Positions 1-5,276 of a stretch of DNA of 5,276 bases are shown in pieces. Source of the DNA: Candidatus Omnitrophota bacterium (GTDB lineage Bacteria; Omnitrophota; Gorgyraeia; JACOVV01); the NCBI GenBank assembly GCA_016177145.1, contig JACOVV010000102.1, positions 1 through 5,276 of the forward strand. Reading direction: 5' to 3'. The notes below the pieces were generated by a model, which saw only the letters and a program-made list of their open reading frames with translations, did no database searches and was not told the origin of the DNA. A program made the position numbers and the translations under genes. Position 1 is the first letter of the stretch. The number at the start of each line of letters is the position of its first letter.

Positions 1-902
1 AGGGACAACCGCGTGACGAGTTCCTGACGGGTCAACCCCAAGGATACCCCGATTTTGGCGGCACAGACCATCCCTATGGAAATCGCTTCTCCATGTTTGT
101 ACCGGTTTGAATACCCGGCCGCGGACTCGACAGCGTGGCCAACGGTATGTCCGAAATTCAACAACGCTCTTTTACCGGTTTTGTCTCTTTCATCCTGCTC
201 AACGAATTTCGCTTTCCAGCGAGCGCAGACGCTCACAATGTACCTAAGGGTTTTTTCGTCTCTTTGGAGTTCTCTGGAACCGGTCCGTTCCAAAAAACGA
301 ATGAGTTTTTTATCAGCAATCACGCCGTACTTGATCACTTCCGCCATTCCGGCGAAGAATTCCCTTGAGGGGAGCGTCCGTAAAGTCCCCACATCGCTGA
401 TGACCGCCGCCGGCTGCCAGACAGCCCCCACCATGTTTTTCGCCACGGCCAAATCAATGCCGGTTTTCCCGCCGATCGCGGAATCCACTTGAGCCAGCAA
501 TGTCGTTGGAATCTGAACGTAAGGAATACCTCTCTTAAAGGTCGCCGCGGCAAACCCGCCGAGGTCTCCCACGACCCCTCCCCCAAGATTCAGGAGCAAA
601 AAGGGGCGTCCTCCTCGAGAGAAACGGGTTAACTGGTTCATTATTTTTGAGTACTGGATTAACGATTTACTCTTTTCAGTGTCTGGAACCGTAATAAAAT
701 GCGGCGTGATCCGGACCTGTTCCAAAGATCGGCTGAGCGTTCCCCCAAAAAGGCGCCGTATTTTCGCCGTCGTGATGATAACAGCGTTATCCGCGTTCAG
801 ATGAATTCGCCGGCGCAGTAGCTCTCCTGTTTGTGAAAGGAGGCCTGTTCCGATCAGGATCGGGTAGCTGCGCTCTCCAAGATGCACGGTCGTTGTTTTC
901 AT
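1..902 (-). CDS. aroB: 3-dehydroquinate synthase, partial (C-terminus beyond left edge)
   Basis: This enzyme converts DAHP to 3-dehydroquinate, the second step of the shikimate pathway to aromatic amino acids, in the cytoplasm using NAD+ and a divalent metal (family knowledge). The window holds 300 complete codons from ATG at 902; the family is usually about 350-370 residues, so roughly the last 60 are missing. The nucleotide-binding glycine-rich stretch GGGVVGDLGGF is at residues 107-117, followed by PTTLLAQVDSAIGGKTGID (132-150). By alignment from memory with the Aspergillus enzyme, the active-site residues are present: K146, K155, N156, metal ligand E188, K191, R245, N249, metal ligand H252 (in NFGHTVGH), H256 and metal ligand H270. 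Nothing looks broken. It starts 11 bp after the M50 protease stop and has no clear Shine-Dalgarno, so it probably depends on read-through or coupled translation. Other sugar-phosphate cyclases (for example valiolone synthases) share the fold, but the context and motifs favour AroB. Confidence 0.96.
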   Translation of the reverse strand, partial: MKTTTVHLGERSYPILIGTGLLSQTGELLRRRIHLNADNAVIITTAKIRRLFGGTLSRSLEQVRITPHFITVPDTEKSKSLIQYSKIMNQLTRFSRGGRPFLLLNLGGGVVGDLGGFAAATFKRGIPYVQIPTTLLAQVDSAIGGKTGIDLAVAKNMVGAVWQPAAVISDVGTLRTLPSREFFAGMAEVIKYGVIADKKLIRFLERTGSRELQRDEKTLRYIVSVCARWKAKFVEQDERDKTGKRALLNFGHTVGHAVESAAGYSNRYKHGEAISIGMVCAAKIGVSLGLTRQELVTRLS

Positions 903-913
903 GATAAGGAAAT

Positions 914-1516
914 TTAGAGGTTCACTCCCAAAAAGGCCGCCAGGAACCGGACGGACGGCCACAAAAATCGATCTACGAGTCCCAGCCACAAAAGGGGGAT
1001 TAAAATTAAAAAACCAAACGGTTCCAACCGTATCAGCCAAACGGCCTGCTTGGGTGGCAAAAGTCCCGCGAGAACCCTTGAGCCATCCAACGGGGGTATG
1101 GGAATCAGGTTAAAGACGGCCAGGACAAGGTTTATCAAAACTCCCACTGTGATCAAAGCCGACAAACCGCCTGAAGGCCCTAGTTGCAGCAGTAGTGAGA
1201 GAATAAAAGCAATCGTCAGGTTCATCAGCGGGCCCACCAGTCCCACCCAAATCATGTCCCGTTTCGGGTGATACAGGTTCAAAAAATTGACCGGAACAGG
1301 TTTAGCCCAGCCAAAAACAACCGGTGAGTGAACCGCCGCCAGCAGAAATGGGAGCAGTAGCGTCCCGAAAAAATCAATATGCGCCAGCGGGTTTAAAGTC
1401 AACCGCCCCGCCTCTTTCGCCGTGGAATCCCCCAGACGATAGGCGACCCATCCGTGTGAAACTTCATGCAAGACCACTGACATGAGAAATAAAGGAAGGG
1501 TCGCCCAAAATGTCAT
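914..1516 (-). CDS. Site-2 protease family (M50) intramembrane zinc metalloprotease
   Basis: This 200-residue polytopic membrane protein belongs to peptidase family M50, which cleaves membrane-embedded substrates inside the bilayer, often in regulated intramembrane proteolysis. The zinc motif HEVSH is at residues 17-21 in the first hydrophobic segment (H17 and H21 ligands, E18 catalytic). The third ligand lies in the NLIPIPPLDG motif at 136-145 (D144). The stretch GDSTAKEAGRLTLNPLAHID (29-48) and the following GT...P are typical of the short M50 group without PDZ domains, and 200 residues is normal for it. Hydrophobic segments lie at about 4-25, 50-72, 88-111, 117-140 and 165-183. The ATG at 1516 is the first start after an in-frame stop, which is also the stop of the upstream gene 18 bp away. 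No strong Shine-Dalgarno precedes it. The substrate is unknown; the operon partners (lipoprotein, SPOR protein) are candidates only by proximity. Confidence 0.94.
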   Translation of the reverse strand: MTFWATLPLFLMSVVLHEVSHGWVAYRLGDSTAKEAGRLTLNPLAHIDFFGTLLLPFLLAAVHSPVVFGWAKPVPVNFLNLYHPKRDMIWVGLVGPLMNLTIAFILSLLLQLGPSGGLSALITVGVLINLVLAVFNLIPIPPLDGSRVLAGLLPPKQAVWLIRLEPFGFLILIPLLWLGLVDRFLWPSVRFLAAFLGVNL

Positions 1517-1534
1517 CGTCTGATCGATCTTTGG

Positions 1535-1858
1535 TTACTTTTTAACGGCTTCTTTTCCGCCGGCCGAGGGTTTGGTGGAGACTGCCGCGGATGACGGACC
1601 CGCAGCCGGTTTCTTGGCCGCTGCCGCCGCTCCTGTCGCGGGGGCGGTTCCGGCCGGAGCCCCTTCCTTCGGCGCCGCCTCACTCGCCGCTTTCTTTACT
1701 TTCAACCGCACGGTTTTTACCTTCGGCAGGTGAAAAATGGATGTTTTTTCATTCCACTGTTTTTTTTCCTGAAGCGCTTTGACTTTTTCATAACGCTTTA
1801 GCACGGTCCTTTGTTCAGCGGAAACACTGCTTGTTTTCAAACTGGGATGCTGCGACAT
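1535..1858 (-). CDS. Small basic protein of the PVC-group type
   Basis: This is a 107-residue, strongly basic protein. The head (residues 1-56) has the pattern MSxHPSLK, then VLKRYEKVKALQEKKQWNEK (19-38), then FHLPKVKTVRLKVKK (42-56). I recognise this as the small basic protein family (TIGR04137, from memory) found in Chlamydiae, Verrucomicrobia, Planctomycetes and Omnitrophota. Its function is not established; the charge suggests binding to RNA, ribosome or DNA, which is inference. The tail (57-107) is low-complexity Ala/Lys/Pro/Gly/Ser and likely disordered. Several relatives also end in such a variable tail, so this is probably not an error. The ATG at 1858 follows a purine-rich leader with AAAAGGAG at 1877-1870, spacing 11, the clearest ribosome binding site in this operon. 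It sits 27 bp after the SPOR gene and 18 bp before the M50 gene. Confidence 0.82.
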   Translation of the reverse strand: MSQHPSLKTSSVSAEQRTVLKRYEKVKALQEKKQWNEKTSIFHLPKVKTVRLKVKKAASEAAPKEGAPAGTAPATGAAAAAKKPAAGPSSAAVSTKPSAGGKEAVKK

Positions 1859-1869
1859 AGTCCTTTATT

Positions 1870-1877
1870 CTCCTTTT
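1870..1877 (-). promoter_or_regulatory. Ribosome binding site of the small basic protein gene
   Basis: AAAAGGAG on the minus strand ends 11 bases before the ATG at 1858, inside a 27-base, almost purely purine leader. A second AAAGGA (1866-1861) lies only 2 bases from the ATG, too close to serve. It is the strongest Shine-Dalgarno in the left operon and suggests this gene is translated more independently than its neighbours. Confidence 0.7.
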
Positions 1878-1885
1878 CTCTCTCC

Positions 1886-2485
1886 CTATAACTTCCTGAC
1901 AAAACAATCGGGGAACTGTTTTTTAAATCCTTTGGCCGCTTTTGTGGCTTCACTGGAAGTGGGGTATTCCCCGATGCAGATAGCCAGAAGTTCTCCCTTG
2001 GGGAGCATGAACGATTTCTGCCCTTTGGTCCGAAATTCTCCGATCAGTCTTTCAGCCGATTTTTTGTCACGGTAAGTGACCACTTGGATCGTGTATCCCT
2101 TCTCATCGTTTTTGACCACAGCCGAAACTTTTGTTTCCTTCTCTTCGTTCTTCAATGTGAACACAGGTTGTTTTGTTTCTTCCATGGGCTGTTGGGCGAT
2201 GGCTTCTTTCTTTTCCTCCGCCGCCGGGGCCGGAGTAATGATACGCGCCACAGGAAAAGAGAGGATCTCATAGTTTTTTGTCACTTGTTTCCCGCGCTCA
2301 ACGCCCAAAGAGAAAGCAAGGACCAGCGCGATTAAAACTCCGATCACCCCAAAGAGTATCTGCTCGAAGGAGACGGTCTTTGCCGAAAAGACGGCTTCTT
2401 TCCGGAACCGTCCTCTTGCCCCGGGCGCTCCCGGTGAAAACTCTCTAAACAACTCCTCCTGGTATCCAGCGTTTGGATTCGGCAT
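1886..2485 (-). CDS. SPOR-domain membrane protein
   Basis: This 199-residue single-pass membrane protein has the layout of a cell-division/peptidoglycan SPOR protein. A cytoplasmic N-terminus (1-40, with basic residues at 25-29) precedes one transmembrane helix at about 42-61. A charged, Lys/Glu/Pro-rich linker (about 85-128) follows, then a C-terminal domain at 130-198 starting GYTIQVVTYRDKKSAERLI. The domain shows the SPOR pattern: a first strand with IQV, a helix with spaced Ala/Leu, a central strand, then IGEYPTSSEATKAAKGFKK, which matches the usual 'v.vG.f.s..eA......l' half. SPOR domains bind glycan strands lacking stem peptides at division septa (family knowledge). The ATG at 2485 lies 4 bp after the lipoprotein stop; a GAAGG at 2499-2495 within that gene's end, spacing 9, serves as its Shine-Dalgarno. 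The similarity is confined to the C-terminal domain; it is not recognisably FtsN or DamX. Confidence 0.85.
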   Translation of the reverse strand: MPNPNAGYQEELFREFSPGAPGARGRFRKEAVFSAKTVSFEQILFGVIGVLIALVLAFSLGVERGKQVTKNYEILSFPVARIITPAPAAEEKKEAIAQQPMEETKQPVFTLKNEEKETKVSAVVKNDEKGYTIQVVTYRDKKSAERLIGEFRTKGQKSFMLPKGELLAICIGEYPTSSEATKAAKGFKKQFPDCFVRKL

Positions 2486-2489
2486 TGTT

Positions 2490-3227
2490 TTACGCCTTCA
2501 CTCCAAAATCAAACACAAAATCAATCGCGTGTTCCGCTTCGCCCTGCGCGTTAAAATCCATCCGGATATTCGGAAGGATCAAAGTGATTTCTTGCGTCTC
2601 GTGACTCGGTTTTAAGAAAGCGATATAACCGTCATACACAACTCCCGGATAAACCATGCCGCTGGTGAGAGTCACGATGTTTAATAACGAAAGCCGTCTT
2701 TCTTCGGGATCCCGCGCGAACGCCGTGGCGAACCCCAGCCCCGCTCCATAGAACCCGGGTGCGGCTCCGGAGATTGTCTTCACCGACTGGGCGGCCGAGC
2801 CTTTGGCCAGCGATAAAGCGACAACATAATCGGGAGAAAGAAAATTGTATTGACTGCTCAAATCATCCAGCAGCGTCGCTTCGCCGGGATTCACGAAAAT
2901 CTTCTTGGCGCCGTTATTGGACACTTTCACGTAAAAGACAAGCGTTTGCGGAAGATACGGGTTCAGCCCCGCCACCGCCCCGAAGATCCTCTTATCGTTA
3001 AAGAGCCCGTTTAAAAACGTGTGCGACACCGGCTCCACTTCGATTTCGACCCCCTCCTGCACAAGCTTTTGTTTGGGAGGAGTAAATTGAAATTCGTAGA
3101 GCAACCCGTTTTGTTCTCTGGTCAACTCAAGGCGCTTCTTATACCGCTGTTCGTGGACCATCTTTCCTCTCCCCGCACAGCCGGCCGCCATAATGACCAG
3201 GAGTAAAAGAACAATCCCCCGTCTCAT
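2490..3227 (-). CDS. Predicted lipoprotein, possible immunoglobulin-like beta domain
   Basis: This 245-residue protein opens with a type II signal peptide: MRR, a hydrophobic core (residues 5-13) and a lipobox-like AAGC with the acylated Cys at 17. Residue +2 is Ala, not Asp, so outer-membrane sorting is expected under the proteobacterial Lol rule; whether that rule holds here is unknown. I do not recognise the family with certainty. The mature part has alternating beta-type segments such as LVFYVKVSNNGAKKIFVNP (96-114) and a YPGVVYDGYIAFLKP stretch (193-207), followed by EITLILP. This order (strand, 'N.g.k', later 'pG...G.i.F..p') resembles DUF4352-like Ig folds, an inference only. A Gly/Ala-rich hydrophobic stretch lies at about 153-170. 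It is the first gene of the left operon. The ATG at 3227 lies only 9 bases from a consensus -10 element and has no Shine-Dalgarno, so it may be translated from a leaderless mRNA. Confidence 0.8.
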   Translation of the reverse strand: MRRGIVLLLLVIMAAGCAGRGKMVHEQRYKKRLELTREQNGLLYEFQFTPPKQKLVQEGVEIEVEPVSHTFLNGLFNDKRIFGAVAGLNPYLPQTLVFYVKVSNNGAKKIFVNPGEATLLDDLSSQYNFLSPDYVVALSLAKGSAAQSVKTISGAAPGFYGAGLGFATAFARDPEERRLSLLNIVTLTSGMVYPGVVYDGYIAFLKPSHETQEITLILPNIRMDFNAQGEAEHAIDFVFDFGVKA

Positions 3228-3264
3228 AGAAATCGTATTATATCATGAAACGAATCAAGTTCCA
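3228..3264 (-). promoter_or_regulatory. Extended -10 promoter of the five-gene left operon
   Basis: On the minus strand a perfect TATAAT occupies 3242-3237 and is preceded by TGA (3245-3243), giving the extended -10 form TGnTATAAT. A weak -35 candidate, TGGAAC at 3264-3259 with a 16-base spacer, matches the consensus at three positions; extended -10 promoters tolerate this. The predicted transcription start (about 3230, range 3228-3231) is only a few bases before the ATG at 3227. The element lies just downstream of a terminator and upstream of the first gene of a same-strand run, where a promoter is expected. The sigma-70 consensus is assumed to apply to this organism. Confidence 0.8.
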
Positions 3265-3275
3265 CTGTTTTTTAG

Positions 3276-3312
3276 AAAAAAAAACGAGGCGGCTTTTTAA
3301 GGCCGCCTCGTT
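3276..3312 (-). terminator. Intrinsic terminator after the 394-residue exported protein gene
   Basis: A perfect 11-bp inverted repeat (AACGAGGCGGC at 3283-3293 and its complement at 3302-3312) encloses an 8-base loop. Read on the minus strand, the GC-rich stem is followed directly by a run of nine T (3284-3276), the classic Rho-independent arrangement. It lies 30 bp beyond the stop codon at 3343 and separates the right gene pair from the left operon. On the plus strand the stem is followed by ATCGTTAG, with no T tract, so it should act in one direction only. Confidence 0.95.
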
Positions 3313-3342
3313 ATCGTTAGAGAACGAGCTGATTTCTTTTGA

Positions 3343-4527
3343 TCAAGCGTCGTCGGCAACTCTAGCTCTGGAACGATTGATCACCTTGAGCAGATCCCAT
3401 ATTTCATTGTTGGGCATCGCCACGGGTAACCCAATGTCAAAGCTATATTTTGTTCTGAGTTCCTTTTGCTGCCATTCCTGAACAATACCGAAAACCCGGG
3501 TCGGATCCACTCCTTTGCCGCTCAGGTAACCAGGCAGTTCACTTAAAGGAACCACAGCGTCCACGTAGAATCCTCGCTCGATCAGCGATTCTCTCGTCAC
3601 TGCCGCCGGATCCGCGACTATCGCGACGACCGGTTTACCAGCCGCGTGGGCTGTTTGAGTCCGGGCGCTGATAAAACCGCTGGTCTCCGCGTTGGCGAGT
3701 GTTTGATCCGCGTCGAAAACAAACGCCTCCGTGTTCTGGGCATTGATGACAGCGTCAAACTTCTTTACGGCGTATTCAGGAGTCGTCGTATCGGTAGGAA
3801 GAGCGGCAAACAACTGGTCATGCGCCGGCCGCTGATTCTGTTGATAAGCGTTAAACGCCTTCTCCCATGCCTCATTGTCTTGGTGGGTATAACCGAGCAA
3901 CGCTCCTAATTCATGGATCAAAACTCCAGGATCAGTCACTGTTAAGTAGATCGATCCACCCGCATAGAGACTCGCGTGTCCTTCAAAAACGAAGTCTTCA
4001 CCTTGATCGGGTGTCAAGAGGAGCAACCGATTCTGCGCAATGACTTCTCGCAGAGCGGCAGCCCTTCGTGTGTCCCCAATCGCGTCCAGGTAAGCCAGTA
4101 CTTCCTGAACCCAAGTATCCTGTTGGCTCAGCACTCTAGATCTGCCGGTTTCTATTGCTTGGCGGACCGGGTCATCAATATATATCTCATGGTTCTGGTA
4201 ACTTAAAACTCCAGATCCATCCGCTAAATGTCTGTATTCCTCTTTTAATTTGTCCAGATCTGTACGAACCTCTCTCCCCTCCACAGTAGCAGTCACCGTT
4301 ATCCTACCCGCATCGTTTGCAGTGGCCGTTATTGTGACGTTTTGTGGAGTCCCATCGAGTTCCATCTGGACCTGTTTCACTAATGGAGTACCGCCTTTTA
4401 TGCTCGCTTTTTCTTCATCCGTTAAAGCGCTTAATACTGCGGCTCTTCCCCAGCTAAAAGTCGCATAACCGAAGCAGGCAAAGAGCAATCCTACTGTCAG
4501 AACTGTTAGTTTCGATAGTTGTTTCAT
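3343..4527 (-). CDS. Predicted exported protein with degenerate metzincin-like motif, unknown function
   Basis: This 394-residue protein has no function I can name. I chose the ATG at 4527 because AAGGAGG (4545-4539) precedes it and the peptide then starts with a signal sequence (MKQLSK, hydrophobic core 7-27). A start at 4569 would add 14 residues and overlap the upstream gene. In order: signal peptide about 1-29; LTDEEKASIKGG (35-46), which resembles a double-glycine leader end; a Thr/Val-rich beta region (50-85); a helical middle (90-175); HELGALLGYTH at 205-215; and a C-terminal alpha/beta part (255-380). The 205-215 motif fits the metzincin pattern HExxHxxGxxH, except that the second His is Ala209. 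AFVFDADQTL (268-277) fits HAD motif I (DxDxT, D272 and D274), but a convincing rest of the HAD signature is not visible. It follows the upstream gene closely (stop and Shine-Dalgarno overlap) and ends at a strong terminator. LFAC at 15-18 is a poor lipobox, so a lipoprotein is less likely. Confidence 0.82.
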   Translation of the reverse strand: MKQLSKLTVLTVGLLFACFGYATFSWGRAAVLSALTDEEKASIKGGTPLVKQVQMELDGTPQNVTITATANDAGRITVTATVEGREVRTDLDKLKEEYRHLADGSGVLSYQNHEIYIDDPVRQAIETGRSRVLSQQDTWVQEVLAYLDAIGDTRRAAALREVIAQNRLLLLTPDQGEDFVFEGHASLYAGGSIYLTVTDPGVLIHELGALLGYTHQDNEAWEKAFNAYQQNQRPAHDQLFAALPTDTTTPEYAVKKFDAVINAQNTEAFVFDADQTLANAETSGFISARTQTAHAAGKPVVAIVADPAAVTRESLIERGFYVDAVVPLSELPGYLSGKGVDPTRVFGIVQEWQQKELRTKYSFDIGLPVAMPNNEIWDLLKVINRSRARVADDA

Positions 4528-4538
4528 TGTTGTTAGTT

Positions 4539-4545
4539 CCTCCTT
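4539..4545 (-). promoter_or_regulatory. Ribosome binding site overlapping the upstream stop codon
   Basis: AAGGAGG on the minus strand is a near-perfect Shine-Dalgarno, 11 bases before the ATG at 4527. Its two A bases are the last two bases of the upstream gene's TAA stop (4546-4544). This fixes the start of the exported protein gene and points to translational coupling of the pair. Confidence 0.88.
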
Positions 4546-5276
4546 ATTTTGGCTCATGACCGTGGTCAAGTATTGCGGGTTTTACCGCTCTCTGCCGTGC
4601 CAATGTGGCGCTTGTTACGTCTGTCGGTAACGACTGACTCACTTTCTCCATCGTCTCCTTCAGAATCTCCTGGTAAGGGGTCGGCATATCCGGTTGTGTG
4701 ACGCGGGGAGCGATCACGATGTAAGAAATCCCGTTGGCCTTCAGGAACTGGCTGATGCCGGAGGTATGAAATCCTCCGGTTCTCAAGATTCCCTTGGCGA
4801 CGCTCCGCTGCCGCATGACCGCGAGACTATTTTCAACCATGGCCCTCTCCCGGTCAATCGCTATTTTATAAAAGGTTTCCCCTTCCTGACGGTAATGCTC
4901 CAGAAAAGCGATCTCCTCATCCGTGGCGCTGAGAGAAATACCGTTTTGCTTCAGGAGGCGCGCCAGATCATCAATGGTGAAAGGAGCGATTTCCTGGATG
5001 TATTCCTCCCACTCCAGAGGAACGAGCGAAATTTTACCCAGCTTTTGCAGGTAGTACAACCCTCTGGCCAATCTATCCAGTTGCCGTTCCTGAGTTCCTT
5101 TATACCATTTGGAACGAAGCTCCTTTTCCAGTCCACGGATCTCGCCGAAGAGTTTTGAATGGTCCACTTTCTGGGAATACTCTTCCGCCTGTTCATATTC
5201 TTCTTTTTCCTCGGCCTGCGAGGATTTTACCACTAGAGCGATGTTCGGGTAGGTCTCTTCGTAAAAGGGGATATTG
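4544..5276 (-). CDS. Protein of unknown function, C-terminal part; possible TraB/Tiki/ChaN-like module
   Basis: The frame is open to the right edge, so only the last 243 residues are seen and the true start lies outside; a GTG at 5233 is in frame but the codons upstream of it are also coding-like (YEETYPNIAL...). A Glu/Lys-rich, probably helical stretch covers residues 18-65. Residues 96-135 include an FTIDDLARLL helix and a GISLSATDEE turn. Then come DRERAMVEN (141-149) and GGFHTSGISQFLKANGISY (167-185), ending in a strand IVIAPRV. The order R-[DE]-R-x-x-M followed by a strand and GxxHxxG(I/L)xxxL...G resembles the last part of TraB/Tiki/ChaN-type domains (RN..MA and GagHl.Gi). This is pattern memory, not an alignment. 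The tail (205-243) is polar and ends HGHEPK. The downstream exported protein is translationally coupled to it. I cannot say what it does. Confidence 0.78.
   Translation of the reverse strand, partial: NIPFYEETYPNIALVVKSSQAEEKEEYEQAEEYSQKVDHSKLFGEIRGLEKELRSKWYKGTQERQLDRLARGLYYLQKLGKISLVPLEWEEYIQEIAPFTIDDLARLLKQNGISLSATDEEIAFLEHYRQEGETFYKIAIDRERAMVENSLAVMRQRSVAKGILRTGGFHTSGISQFLKANGISYIVIAPRVTQPDMPTPYQEILKETMEKVSQSLPTDVTSATLARQRAVKPAILDHGHEPK

Noticed and set aside
55..492. Open frame of 145 codons on the plus strand
   Set aside because: It lies entirely antisense to aroB, whose active-site motifs are intact; the peptide shows no recognisable domain.
3247..3258. TTGATT as the -35 box of the operon promoter
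   Set aside because: It lies only about 10 bases before the TATAAT, too short a spacer; the extended -10 TGn better explains promoter strength.
3283..3312. Hairpin as a bidirectional terminator
   Set aside because: Only the minus-strand side has a T tract; the plus-strand side continues ATCGTTAG and no gene converges from that side.
3245..3481. Open frame of 78 codons on the plus strand across the intergenic region
   Set aside because: It runs through the terminator hairpin and the end of the exported protein gene, with no ribosome binding site and no plausible product.
4694..5158. Open frame of 154 codons on the plus strand
   Set aside because: It is antisense to the partial right-edge gene, whose frame continues to the window edge and has coding-like residue use and a coupled downstream gene.
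4951..5196. Open frame of 81 codons on the minus strand
   Set aside because: It overlaps the right-edge gene in another frame; the peptide is rich in Trp, Arg and Ser as is typical of a shadow frame.
5231..5233. GTG at 5233 as the start of the right-edge gene
   Set aside because: The frame stays open to the window edge with protein-like sequence upstream and no Shine-Dalgarno is seen before the GTG, so a partial gene is the better reading.

Overview
The window reads as a fragment of a bacterial chromosome, probably from the PVC superphylum or its relatives, with candidate phylum Omnitrophota (OP3) as the best guess. The taxonomic signal is the 107-residue small basic protein at 1535-1858, which resembles a family I know from Chlamydiae, Verrucomicrobia, Planctomycetes and Omnitrophota. 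The two proteins in the right third have a style I associate with poorly described Omnitrophota exported proteins. This assignment is inference; there is no rRNA or other phylogenetic marker in the window.

All seven supported genes lie on the minus strand, so transcription runs from right to left. Right block (3276-5276): a gene entering from beyond the right edge (at least 243 residues, C-terminal part only, with a possible TraB/Tiki/ChaN-like module) is followed by a 394-residue exported protein. The Shine-Dalgarno of the second gene overlaps the stop codon of the first. The block ends in a strong intrinsic terminator at 3276-3312. Left block (1-3264): a consensus extended -10 promoter at 3237-3245 lies just after that terminator and directly before a five-gene run: lipoprotein, SPOR-domain membrane protein, small basic protein, M50 site-2 protease and aroB. 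The gaps within this run are 4, 27, 18 and 11 bp, which fits one operon. aroB runs off the left edge.

Functionally, the left operon combines cell-envelope proteins (outer-membrane-type lipoprotein, septum/peptidoglycan-binding SPOR protein, intramembrane protease) with a putative ribosome- or nucleic-acid-associated basic protein and the second enzyme of the shikimate pathway. The right pair has no assigned function. Its most notable features are a metzincin-like motif that lacks the second zinc histidine, a double-glycine-like motif just after a signal peptide, and a HAD-like DxDxT motif in the same polypeptide. The longest stretch without a gene is the 115 bp at 3228-3342, fully occupied by the terminator and promoter. 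I saw no tRNA, rRNA, CRISPR array, insertion sequence or long repeat.
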